Shown here: in pieces, positions 1 through 4,883 of the stretch | How positions within the stretch are numbered: position 1 is the first letter of the stretch | Layout of the letters: each line of letters begins with the position of its first letter | From: an uncultured Eubacteriales bacterium | GTDB lineage: Bacteria > Bacillota > Clostridia > Oscillospirales > Acutalibacteraceae | DNA length: 10,192 bases | Assembly (NCBI GenBank): GCA_934476025.1 | Contig: CAKSNI010000025.1 | Span: 1-10,192, forward strand | Reading direction: 5' to 3' | Made by a program: the position numbers and the translations under genes | Notes under the pieces: generated by a model | What the model saw: the letters and a program-made list of their open reading frames with translations, nothing else | What the model was told of the DNA's origin: nothing | Databases searched by the model: none

Positions 1-370
1 AAAGCAATTTGATTCCGTAAAGAAGGATCACGGTGCCGCAGATACGATTCAGCCAGGTGAGAATCCGGGCGTTGATTTTGCTGCCGAGCAGATGAACCGT
101 CACGGCAAGGCCGGTAAACCAAAGCAGGCTGGCTGAAGAAAACCCGGCAATAAAATACGGGGCGCTTCCTCCCGGAAGGGACGCACGAAAGTCGCCCAGC
201 ATCAGGGTTCCGTCGATCAGGGCCTGCGGATTCGGCCAGGTGACGGCGAAAGCTGAGCCGGCTGTTTTCCAAAGGGAACGGGGTTCTGTTTTCTTTTCAC
301 CGAGGCCCGCTTTAGAACGGATGAGCCCGATGCCGATTGAAAAAACCAATGTTCCTCCCGCCCCGAGAAA
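1..370 (-). pseudogene. LysE/ArgO-type amino-acid exporter, C-terminal half (N-terminus lost; runs off window)
   Basis: The minus strand reads without interruption from about 370 to the window edge and gives a hydrophobic sequence typical of the second half of LysE/ArgO exporters, inner-membrane proteins that expel basic amino acids. It contains TWPNPQALIDGTLML, matching the family's 'LNPHxYLDT' segment, then AGFSSASLLWFTGLA and a last helix ending GTVILLYGIKLL. Family members are about 200 residues. Here only about 120 are readable, because TAA at 371-373 blocks the frame. Skipping one base at that point joins another frame reading ILTAFRRRGL to FLGAGGTLVFSIGIG, which looks like the family's preceding loop and helix, so a frameshift is likely. 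The first helix and its start codon are not found; the collagen-like gene's terminator lies where they should be. A shorter protein from TTG near 347 is conceivable but would lack half the fold. Family assignment is fairly sure; pseudogene status is likely. Confidence 0.7.
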
Positions 371-432
371 TTAACCCCCGCCGCCGAAAAGCTGTTAGAA
401 TATCTCCCTTTTCGGGAAAACAATCCGTAACC

Positions 433-481
433 GGAAAAAATGGGCGCTCCCCGGACTTTTTCCAAAGTACCGGGAGCGCTC
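433..481 (-). terminator. Rho-independent terminator of the collagen-like gene
   Basis: Bases 442-454 pair with 470-481 (GC-rich, one bulged C), and the inner part extends with ACTTT (455-459) pairing with AAAGT (464-468), leaving a TTCC loop. On the minus strand the stem is followed by A and then six T (440-435). It sits about 90 bases after the collagen-like stop codon. A perfect 14-base palindrome, GCGGGGATCCCCGC (545-558), lies between the stop and this stem and has no T run of its own. Confidence 0.8.
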
Positions 482-573
482 TGACAGGCCCGTGGCCGAT
501 ATTCTGTTTTTGGGGTTATCGTTTTGGTTGCCATTGCACACAATGCGGGGATCCCCGCTATGAAAAGGGGCGG

Positions 574-1983
574 TCAATTCAGTGCCAGAATGGTCACGCT
601 ATATCGGCTGCCCTGAAAATTGCCCCCCTGGAACAGCATATTGCTGTAGGCCAATTTCAGAGTGATATCTTCGGTAGCCGTATAAACCGTATTGTACGAA
701 ACGGTCAGCCGGGCGCTTTGATCTTTGCGGGGCAAAATGACATAGGTTTGCGTGGCAAAAAAGATGGTGCCGGTTGTGTCATACCCGTCACTCAGCGAAA
801 CGCCGCATTTTTGATCGTCCGACTTTGCGGAAACCTCTACGGTCCCGCTGAACACCAGACTGTAGGAATGGCCGCGTTTCAGCGTGATTTCGTTGTTCGA
901 TGCATCATAGGCGATAAGATTGCCATCGTTCTTGATGTTGGTGAAGGGAAGCCCGGTTCCGGTTGCCCAATTATTCGCCGGCAATTCCCCCGACGCGCTG
1001 AAAAAGCCCGGCGTAATACCGTCTTTTCCGTTAGTACCGTCTTTTCCGTTAGTGCCGTCTTTCCCGTTGCTACCGTCTTTTCCGGCAGGACCGGGATCTC
1101 CTTTTTCTCCTTTTAGGCCATTCGTTCCGTTTTTCCCGTCTGTGCCAATCGCCTGAACGCCGGTATCGGTTTCCCCGATCCACCAGTGGCCGTTATGGCC
1201 AATAAAGGGCGTTTTTCCGTCTTTCCCGTTGATTCCGTCTTTTCCGGCTGGGCCGTTTTGCCCGTCAGTCCCTTTGAGCGCCGAAAGATCGTAAAGATTG
1301 AGCCAAACGGTTTCTCCGGCATAGCGCCATTGCAGCAGCGATTCGTTTACACGAAATTCGGGCGTTTTCCCGTCAGCGCCATCCTTTCCGGCCGGGCCCT
1401 CCAAATCGGCAAGGGCAACCAGATTTTGCCAGCTTTCCCCTGTGTATCTCCACTGTATCGCGGCTTTTTCTTTTCTGACTTCAATGGATTTTCCATTGGT
1501 TCCGTCTTTCCCGTCGGTGCCGTCTTTGCCATTGGTGCCATCTTTGCCATTGGTGCCATCTTTGCCATTGGTGCCATCTTTGCCATTGGTACCATCTTTG
1601 CCATTGGTGCCATCTTTGCCGTTGGTGCCGTCTTTTCCGTTGGTGCCGTCTTTTCCGTTGGTGCCGTCTTTTCCGTCGATGCCATCTTTTCCGTCGATGC
1701 CATCTTTTCCATCGGTACCGTCTTTCCCGTTGGTACCGTCTTTTCCGTCGGCACCATTTTCGCCGGCAGCCCCTCTCAGTTCGGTAAGGGACACCAGGTC
1801 ACGCCACTGTGATTCATTGGCATACTTCCACTGAATAGCCGTTCCGTCATTCCGCACATCCGCCGTCACCGAGCCGGTTTTGACGGTATTGTGCCATACG
1901 GCGGTTAAAACAACACAAGCTGCCAATAAAATTCCGCAAAACGCCAGCAGCGTACCCATCCATCGTTTCTGTCCGTTTTTCAT
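574..1983 (-). CDS. Membrane-anchored collagen-like surface protein, 469 aa
   Basis: This is probably a surface or filament protein. The start at 1981-1983 follows AAGGAG by five bases; the frame stays open 40 codons further upstream but would overlap the regulator gene. Residues 1-7 are polar or basic and 8-30 form one hydrophobic segment, a signal or anchor; there is no LPxTG-like end. Order after that: QWKY module (50-70), Gly-X-Y tract (71-164) of 13 TNGKDG-like hexapeptides, second module with IQWRY (176-196), short Gly-X-Y, third module with LQWRY (217-238), Gly-X-Y, a 'FIGHNGHWWIGETDTG' module (260-275), Gly-X-Y (281-323, including KGEKGDPGPAGKDG), and a beta-rich end (about 326-469) resembling C1q/BclA-like C-terminal domains of Firmicute collagen-like proteins. 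Such domains commonly trimerise the triple helix. It follows the TetR gene by 85 bases and may share its transcript. The exact role (adhesion, spore or cell coat) cannot be told from sequence. Confidence 0.88.
   Translation of the reverse strand: MKNGQKRWMGTLLAFCGILLAACVVLTAVWHNTVKTGSVTADVRNDGTAIQWKYANESQWRDLVSLTELRGAAGENGADGKDGTNGKDGTDGKDGIDGKDGIDGKDGTNGKDGTNGKDGTNGKDGTNGKDGTNGKDGTNGKDGTNGKDGTNGKDGTDGKDGTNGKSIEVRKEKAAIQWRYTGESWQNLVALADLEGPAGKDGADGKTPEFRVNESLLQWRYAGETVWLNLYDLSALKGTDGQNGPAGKDGINGKDGKTPFIGHNGHWWIGETDTGVQAIGTDGKNGTNGLKGEKGDPGPAGKDGSNGKDGTNGKDGTNGKDGITPGFFSASGELPANNWATGTGLPFTNIKNDGNLIAYDASNNEITLKRGHSYSLVFSGTVEVSAKSDDQKCGVSLSDGYDTTGTIFFATQTYVILPRKDQSARLTVSYNTVYTATEDITLKLAYSNMLFQGGNFQGSRYSVTILALN
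1489..1734 (-). repeat. 18-bp tandem repeat encoding (TNGKDG)n
   Basis: About 13.7 units of 18 bases lie inside the collagen-like gene. Each unit encodes six residues, that is two Gly-X-Y triplets, so gain or loss of whole units keeps the frame. Plus-strand units fall into blocks of near-identical copies: five of the CCATTGGTGCCATCTTTG type (about 1529-1620, one with GTACC) and then about three of the GTTGGTGCCGTCTTTTCC type. Block-wise identity suggests recent local duplication. TDG and IDG variants lie at the edges. Confidence 0.92.
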
Positions 1984-2068
1984 ACGCTCTCCTTCATGCT
2001 CAATCGCAACTCCGACTGTTTTATACTGCCGCCCATGCCGGAAATAGGCGGCGGTTTTGGGTTTGGAT

Positions 2069-2647
2069 TTATCGACCCTGATATTTTTCCGCAAACAGGG
2101 CAACGCCCTGTTTTAAAACCCGCATCTGGGAATTCAGGTAGTATTCATCCTCAAACATCGCGTAGTGAACGCAGGCGCGGACAAATACAAAGATCAACGA
2201 AGTAATGGTGGTATACGGAATGCCGATTTTCGGTTCCAACTGCTTTGCGTAGGCAGTATACCGCTCATTGACCCCCTCAAAGAACTTCTTCCCATGTTTA
2301 ATATATTTCGGCAGGGTATACACCTGATACATTAAACGGTATTTTTTTCCATGCTTTTTCGCCGTCCAATAAGGCACTTCTTCGATAAAGCGTTCCACAT
2401 CCTTCGGGTCGGTGGGGGCTTTTTCCATAAAATCATCCTCCACCTTGGCCATACAGTAGGCCGTTGATTCAAGAATCAAGTCGTCAAGACTGTTAAAATA
2501 GCAGTACAGATTTCCCGTTGTACAGCCGCAGGCCTGTGCCAGCGCTTTAATGCCCGTACCGGTTAAACCGTTTTCGGCATAGCATTCAAAGCATTTTTCC
2601 ATGATTTCCTGTTTCCGTCCGTTGTGTTGTTCCTTCGTCGCTTTCAT
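2069..2647 (-). CDS. TetR/AcrR-family transcriptional regulator, 192 aa
   Basis: DNA-binding repressor-type protein of usual family length. The N-terminal helix-turn-helix covers about residues 13-58: IMEKCFECYAENGLTGTGIK, then LAQACGCTTGNLYCYF, which matches the canonical 'A..aGvs.gtlY.yF' recognition region. Residues 60-192 form the helical ligand-binding and dimerisation part, which is not conserved enough to name a ligand. It is rich in cysteine near the DNA-binding domain (C19, C22, C40, C42, C49, C65), which is unusual but not proof of redox sensing. The start follows AAAAGGA by about nine bases. It is preceded by a strong promoter with a GAATTC dyad over the -35 box and followed in the same direction by the collagen-like gene, which it probably controls together with itself. 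Family sure; target inferred from position. Confidence 0.93.
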   Translation of the reverse strand: MKATKEQHNGRKQEIMEKCFECYAENGLTGTGIKALAQACGCTTGNLYCYFNSLDDLILESTAYCMAKVEDDFMEKAPTDPKDVERFIEEVPYWTAKKHGKKYRLMYQVYTLPKYIKHGKKFFEGVNERYTAYAKQLEPKIGIPYTTITSLIFVFVRACVHYAMFEDEYYLNSQMRVLKQGVALFAEKYQGR

Positions 2648-2685
2648 GGGTTCCCGTCCTTTTTACTAATCAATCATTCGCTATT

Positions 2686-2714
2686 ATTATATCATCGTTT
2701 TTTTGGGAATTCAA
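2686..2714 (-). promoter_or_regulatory. Sigma-A-type promoter of the TetR gene
   Basis: On the minus strand TTGAAT (2714-2709) and TATAAT (2691-2686) are separated by exactly 17 bases. The -10 lies about 38 bases before the start codon. No second comparable promoter is evident in the 85 bases between the TetR and collagen-like genes, although TATAAA with a poor -35 occurs there, so this promoter may drive both. Confidence 0.8.
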
Positions 2715-2722
2715 GAGAATTC
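2707..2722. promoter_or_regulatory. Candidate TetR-type operator (GAATTC-N4-GAATTC)
   Basis: GAATTC at 2707-2712 and again at 2717-2722, four bases apart, form a 16-base dyad that covers the -35 element. TetR-family operators are commonly dyads of this size overlapping the regulator's own promoter, so autoregulation is a reasonable inference. The word is simple and could occur by chance. Confidence 0.4.
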
Positions 2723-2822
2723 TTCCGGTGATTTTTCTCCATTACGCTTTTATCCGGCCGGCAAAAGCAGCATTGTGATCCGCAGCTGTTCCCTTTTGAA
2801 TTTTACCAGTTTATTTGTCTGA

Positions 2823-2957
2823 ATTCTTTGGCCGCAGCTTTTTCCGCATTTGACCGAAAAAGCGCTTGAAAGGATTCGCCAATCGTGTCATATTGAAGAA
2901 GATCTGACGGCTTTTGCCGGACTCAAATCGCAACAAAAGGAAAGGACTCAAAAATGA
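2823..2957 (+). pseudogene. C-terminal remnant of an unidentified gene, stop overlapping the next start
   Basis: The plus strand is open from just after TGA at 2820-2822 to TGA at 2955-2957, giving 44 residues including LTEKALERIRQSCHIEEDL and a charged tail ending QQKERTQK. It has no start codon or ribosome binding site. The charged, helix-like composition resembles the end of a real protein, and its TGA overlaps the ATG of the DUF554-like remnant in an ATGA arrangement, the usual mark of translationally coupled genes. I do not recognise the family. Most of the gene would have been deleted upstream. A promoter-like TTGAAA-17-CATATT (2866-2894) lies inside it and could now drive the genes that follow. 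Could also be chance. Confidence 0.4.
2866..2894 (+). promoter_or_regulatory. Possible promoter upstream of the DUF554/methyltransferase remnants
   Basis: TTGAAA (2866-2871), a 17-base spacer and CATATT (2889-2894) make a moderate sigma-A-like match (four of six in the -10). It lies inside the putative remnant tail reading, which makes chance more likely. Confidence 0.3.
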
Positions 2958-3055
2958 TCGGGCTTGGAACCATCCTGAACAGTGCCGGAATTGTCTTTGG
3001 CGGCCTTGTCGGGCTTTTGGCCATTTTGGCCGCCTATCTTCCCTGGCATTTTTAG
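2954..3055 (+). pseudogene. Truncated start of a DUF554-family membrane protein
   Basis: After AGGAAAGG (2939-2946), ATG at 2954 begins MIGLGTILNSAGIVFGGLVG, which closely matches the first helix of DUF554 (YdfK/YqgA-like) membrane proteins as I remember them. The frame then stops at TAG 3053-3055 after 33 codons, whereas family members are about 220-240 residues with seven or so helices. The residues after position 22 (AILAAYLPWHF) no longer follow the family. No other frame in 3020-3160 clearly continues it, so a deletion rather than a single frameshift is likely. A short membrane peptide could still be made. Function of DUF554 is unknown. Confidence 0.55.
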
Positions 3056-3164
3056 GCATCCGTTGCAGCGTCACACCAAGGGAATCCAAAAAAGCATTTT
3101 TCATTCTCTGACCGATCAAGCCGCCCTTAACGATGGGCTGCCATGGAATGACAGGAGGATCATT

Positions 3165-3479
3165 ATGGACGACAAAAACCGTTTTGACGGAAAAGGAGAA
3201 ATCTACGAAAAAGCCAGGCCAAAATACGCGGCGTCGCTGTTTGCTTATTTACGGGATTCCCTGTCGGCGATTCCCGGTTGTTCGTTTGCCGATGTCGGCT
3301 CGGGTACCGGCATTTTCACCGGGCAGCTGCTTGACTGCGGCTACCCTGCCTTTTCGTCCTCTTATTCCCTAAAGGAAAGCGACCCCCGGTATTTGGAATA
3401 CTGCCGGGCGCTCAATGAGCTCTTTGACCGATTTTCGACCGACGGGAAAATTTCTCTTCCGAACGAAACCATCGCATAG
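3165..3479 (+). pseudogene. Class I SAM-dependent methyltransferase with internal deletion and premature stop
   Basis: ATG at 3165 follows AGGAGG by six bases. Residues 1-60 are a normal methyltransferase start: MDDKNRFDGKGEIYEKARPK, then motif I FADVGSGTGIFTGQLLDCG (about 41-59), the SAM-binding loop. From about residue 61 the sequence jumps to what I recognise as the C-terminal end of the same family (FSSSYSLKESDPRYLEYC, then ALNELFDRF, KISLPNETIA). Members are about 250 residues; here 104 remain, so roughly 140 including motifs II-IV are missing with the frame kept. The TAG at 3477 stands where relatives have Tyr; reading through gives IGKV and TGA at 3492-3494, the expected ending. Two independent lesions argue strongly for a dead gene. 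Substrate unknown. Confidence 0.8.
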
Positions 3480-3510
3480 ATCGGAAAGGTCTGAACCGAT
3501 CATCTTCCGC

Positions 3511-3554
3511 AAAAAAATTCCCCTTACGGCAAAACACCGAAGGGGAATTTTTTT
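3511..3554. terminator. Bidirectional rho-independent terminator
   Basis: AAAAAAATTCCCCTT (3511-3525) is perfectly complementary to AAGGGGAATTTTTTT (3540-3554), with a 14-base loop between. T runs flank the stem on both strands, so it can end both the plus-strand methyltransferase remnant and the minus-strand aldolase/small-protein unit; it overlaps the latter's stop codon by two bases. Confidence 0.92.
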
Positions 3555-3741
3555 AATTTTGCTTTCGCACAATACCGTATTCGTCGTCATAGCGAAAATA
3601 CGGACAGCTTTTTCGGAACGAGGACTGCAAACTGCCCCATTCGTCCTGATCCATATCGGCAGAACAGACCCAATCCTGGGTTTCTTCCTCATAAACAAAA
3701 TAGGTACAGTTTTCGCAGGGGCCTCCGGTTTCGGCCGGCAT
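3553..3741 (-). CDS. Small four-cysteine protein, DUF6472-like, 62 aa
   Basis: The 62-residue acidic protein has cysteines at 9, 12, 26 and 46 in a CxxC...C...CPYF layout, suggesting one metal-binding knuckle, and ends with DDEYGIVRKQN. The CENC, CPYF and EY-IVRKQ motifs match small uncharacterised Firmicute proteins that I know as DUF6472; the family name is from memory. ATG at 3739-3741 begins three bases after the aldolase stop codon and has no clear ribosome binding site, so translation may depend on ribosomes finishing the aldolase gene. A terminator directly follows. No function is known. Clean codon structure, conserved ends and operon position make it a real gene. Confidence 0.85.
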   Translation of the reverse strand: MPAETGGPCENCTYFVYEEETQDWVCSADMDQDEWGSLQSSFRKSCPYFRYDDEYGIVRKQN

Positions 3742-3744
3742 TTC

Positions 3745-4608
3745 TTACGCTTTGTCGATCGAACCGAACAGTTCCATTTTTTCTTTTACGGTGGCCTTGA
3801 TGGCTTCTACGCCGTCAGCCAGAAGCTTTCTCGGATCATATCCTTTGCCGATGCGATCTTTACCGGCTTCGATATACTTCCGGGTAGCAGCCGCAAAAGC
3901 AAGCTGGCATTCCGTATTCACATTGACCTTTGAAACGCCGAGGGTAATGGCCTTTTTCACCATTTCATCCGGAATTCCGGAACCGCCGTGCAGAACCAGC
4001 GGCATGGTGCCGGTAAGTTCCTGAATCGCGGCCAGGGTTTCAAAAGAAAGGCCTTTCCAGTTTGCCGGATATACCCCGTGAATGTTCCCGATTCCGGCCG
4101 CCAGCATGGTAACGCCCAGATCAGCAATCATTTTGCATTCCTTCGGATCGGCTACTTCGCCGCCGCCGATTACGCCGTCTTCCTCACCGCCGATGGCTCC
4201 GACCTCCGCTTCCAGGGAAAGACCCAGTTTGTCGCAGATACCGACCAGTTCTTTGGTTTTTTCGATATTTTCTTCAATCGGATAATGGGAACCGTCAAAC
4301 ATGATCGAAGAAAAACCGGCTTCGATGCACTTTTTAGCGCCTTCGTAGCTGCCGTGATCCAGATGCAGAGCAACCGGAACCGTGATGTTCAATTCGTTGA
4401 TCATGGCTTTCACCATTGCAGCAACCGTGGTATACCCACACATATACTTCCCGGCCCCTTCGGAAACCCCGAGGATAACCGGAGAATTCAGTTCCTGAGC
4501 AGTCAGAAGAATCGCTTTGGTCCATTCCAGGTTGTTGATATTGAACTGACCGACCGCGTATTTCCCTGCCTTTGCCTTCTGAAGCATTTCTTTTGCAGAT
4601 ACTAACAT
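3745..4608 (-). CDS. fba: Class II fructose-1,6-bisphosphate aldolase, 287 aa
   Basis: Cytosolic zinc-dependent enzyme of glycolysis and gluconeogenesis that interconverts fructose 1,6-bisphosphate with dihydroxyacetone phosphate and glyceraldehyde 3-phosphate. ATG at 4606-4608 follows GGGAGG at normal spacing; the frame is open further upstream but without a start signal. Key motifs: VALHLDHGS with catalytic D84 and zinc ligand H85, FDGSHYP (104-110), SLEAEVGAIGG (131-141), zinc ligand H177 in GNIHGVYP, zinc ligand H207 in LHGGSG, and phosphate-binding NVNTE (229-233). Length fits the short FbaA type of Firmicutes (about 285). Close relatives act on tagatose bisphosphate (GatY/KbaY), but with no sugar-alcohol genes nearby the glycolytic role is preferred. 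It has its own promoter and is followed by the small cysteine protein. Confidence 0.96.
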   Translation of the reverse strand: MLVSAKEMLQKAKAGKYAVGQFNINNLEWTKAILLTAQELNSPVILGVSEGAGKYMCGYTTVAAMVKAMINELNITVPVALHLDHGSYEGAKKCIEAGFSSIMFDGSHYPIEENIEKTKELVGICDKLGLSLEAEVGAIGGEEDGVIGGGEVADPKECKMIADLGVTMLAAGIGNIHGVYPANWKGLSFETLAAIQELTGTMPLVLHGGSGIPDEMVKKAITLGVSKVNVNTECQLAFAAATRKYIEAGKDRIGKGYDPRKLLADGVEAIKATVKEKMELFGSIDKA

Positions 4609-4642
4609 TGAAAATTCCTCCCTTTCGGTTTTCACTGTGATA

Positions 4643-4671
4643 ATTTTATAACATTCCGACCTTAAAATCAA
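4643..4671 (-). promoter_or_regulatory. Sigma-A-type promoter of fba
   Basis: Minus-strand TTGATT (4671-4666), 17-base spacer and TAAAAT (4648-4643), with the start codon about 35 bases downstream. It diverges from the citrate synthase promoter; the two lie about 120 bases apart and I see nothing definite between them. Confidence 0.75.
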
Positions 4672-4792
4672 GAGGAAATTGTAAATTTTCGGCTGCGCCC
4701 GGCCCCGGCCTTTGAAAAATCCGGCGTTTTGGCTTTTCTCCGTTATAAAGAAAGGAAAATCGGTCAAAATGCCTTTTCTTTTGACTTGTTTC

Positions 4793-4820
4793 TTGACTTT
4801 TTAAAAAATAGAAGTATACT
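4793..4820 (+). promoter_or_regulatory. Promoter of the Re-citrate synthase operon
   Basis: TTGACT (4793-4798), a 16-base A/T-rich spacer and TATACT (4815-4820). The start codon lies 63 bases beyond the -10. A second TTGACT (4781-4786) lacks a matching -10. The -10 box is buried in the palindromes at 4812-4829. Confidence 0.78.
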
Positions 4821-4829
4821 TGTATACAT
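4812..4829. promoter_or_regulatory. Tandem GTATAC palindromes, probable GntR/FCD operator
   Basis: AAGTATACTT (4812-4821, perfect palindrome) touches TGTATACA (4821-4828, perfect palindrome). FadR/FCD-type GntR regulators typically bind sites of the form tnGTatACna, so both centres fit. They overlap the -10 box, where binding would block RNA polymerase. The operon's second gene encodes a GntR/FCD protein, making autoregulation the simplest reading. Confidence 0.6.
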
Positions 4830-4883
4830 AAATTCATATATCTATGTGTGCTCACATTTACCAATTCATCAAGGAGGCCATGT

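Noticed and set aside
1489..1734. CRISPR-like or minisatellite array
   Set aside because: The 18-base units have no spacers and encode an in-frame collagen-like hexapeptide, so this is a coding repeat.
337..1812. Long plus-strand reading frames (about 259 and 208 codons) opposite the collagen-like gene
   Set aside because: They mirror the Gly-X-Y repeats and give low-complexity peptides; no start signals or family resemblance.
2028..2052. GCCGCC/GGCGGC inverted repeat between the TetR and collagen-like genes as a terminator
   Set aside because: Only six paired bases with a long loop and no T run; it does not support separating the two genes.
1984..2103. Forty-codon upstream extension of the collagen-like protein
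   Set aside because: It would overlap the regulator gene, lacks a start signal, and would put 40 polar residues before the signal/anchor segment; the start at 1983 has a good ribosome binding site.
2666..2680. AT-rich ATGATTGATTAG element after the TetR promoter as an operator
   Set aside because: It is a short direct repeat without real dyad symmetry; the GAATTC dyad is the better candidate.
2811..3119. Minus-strand 102-codon frame
   Set aside because: Arginine-rich, unlike any family, and antisense to the DUF554-like start and the remnant tail.
4845..4856. TGTG-CT-CACA palindrome in the citrate synthase leader
   Set aside because: Arms of only four bases, no extension and no relation to the regulator's expected motif.
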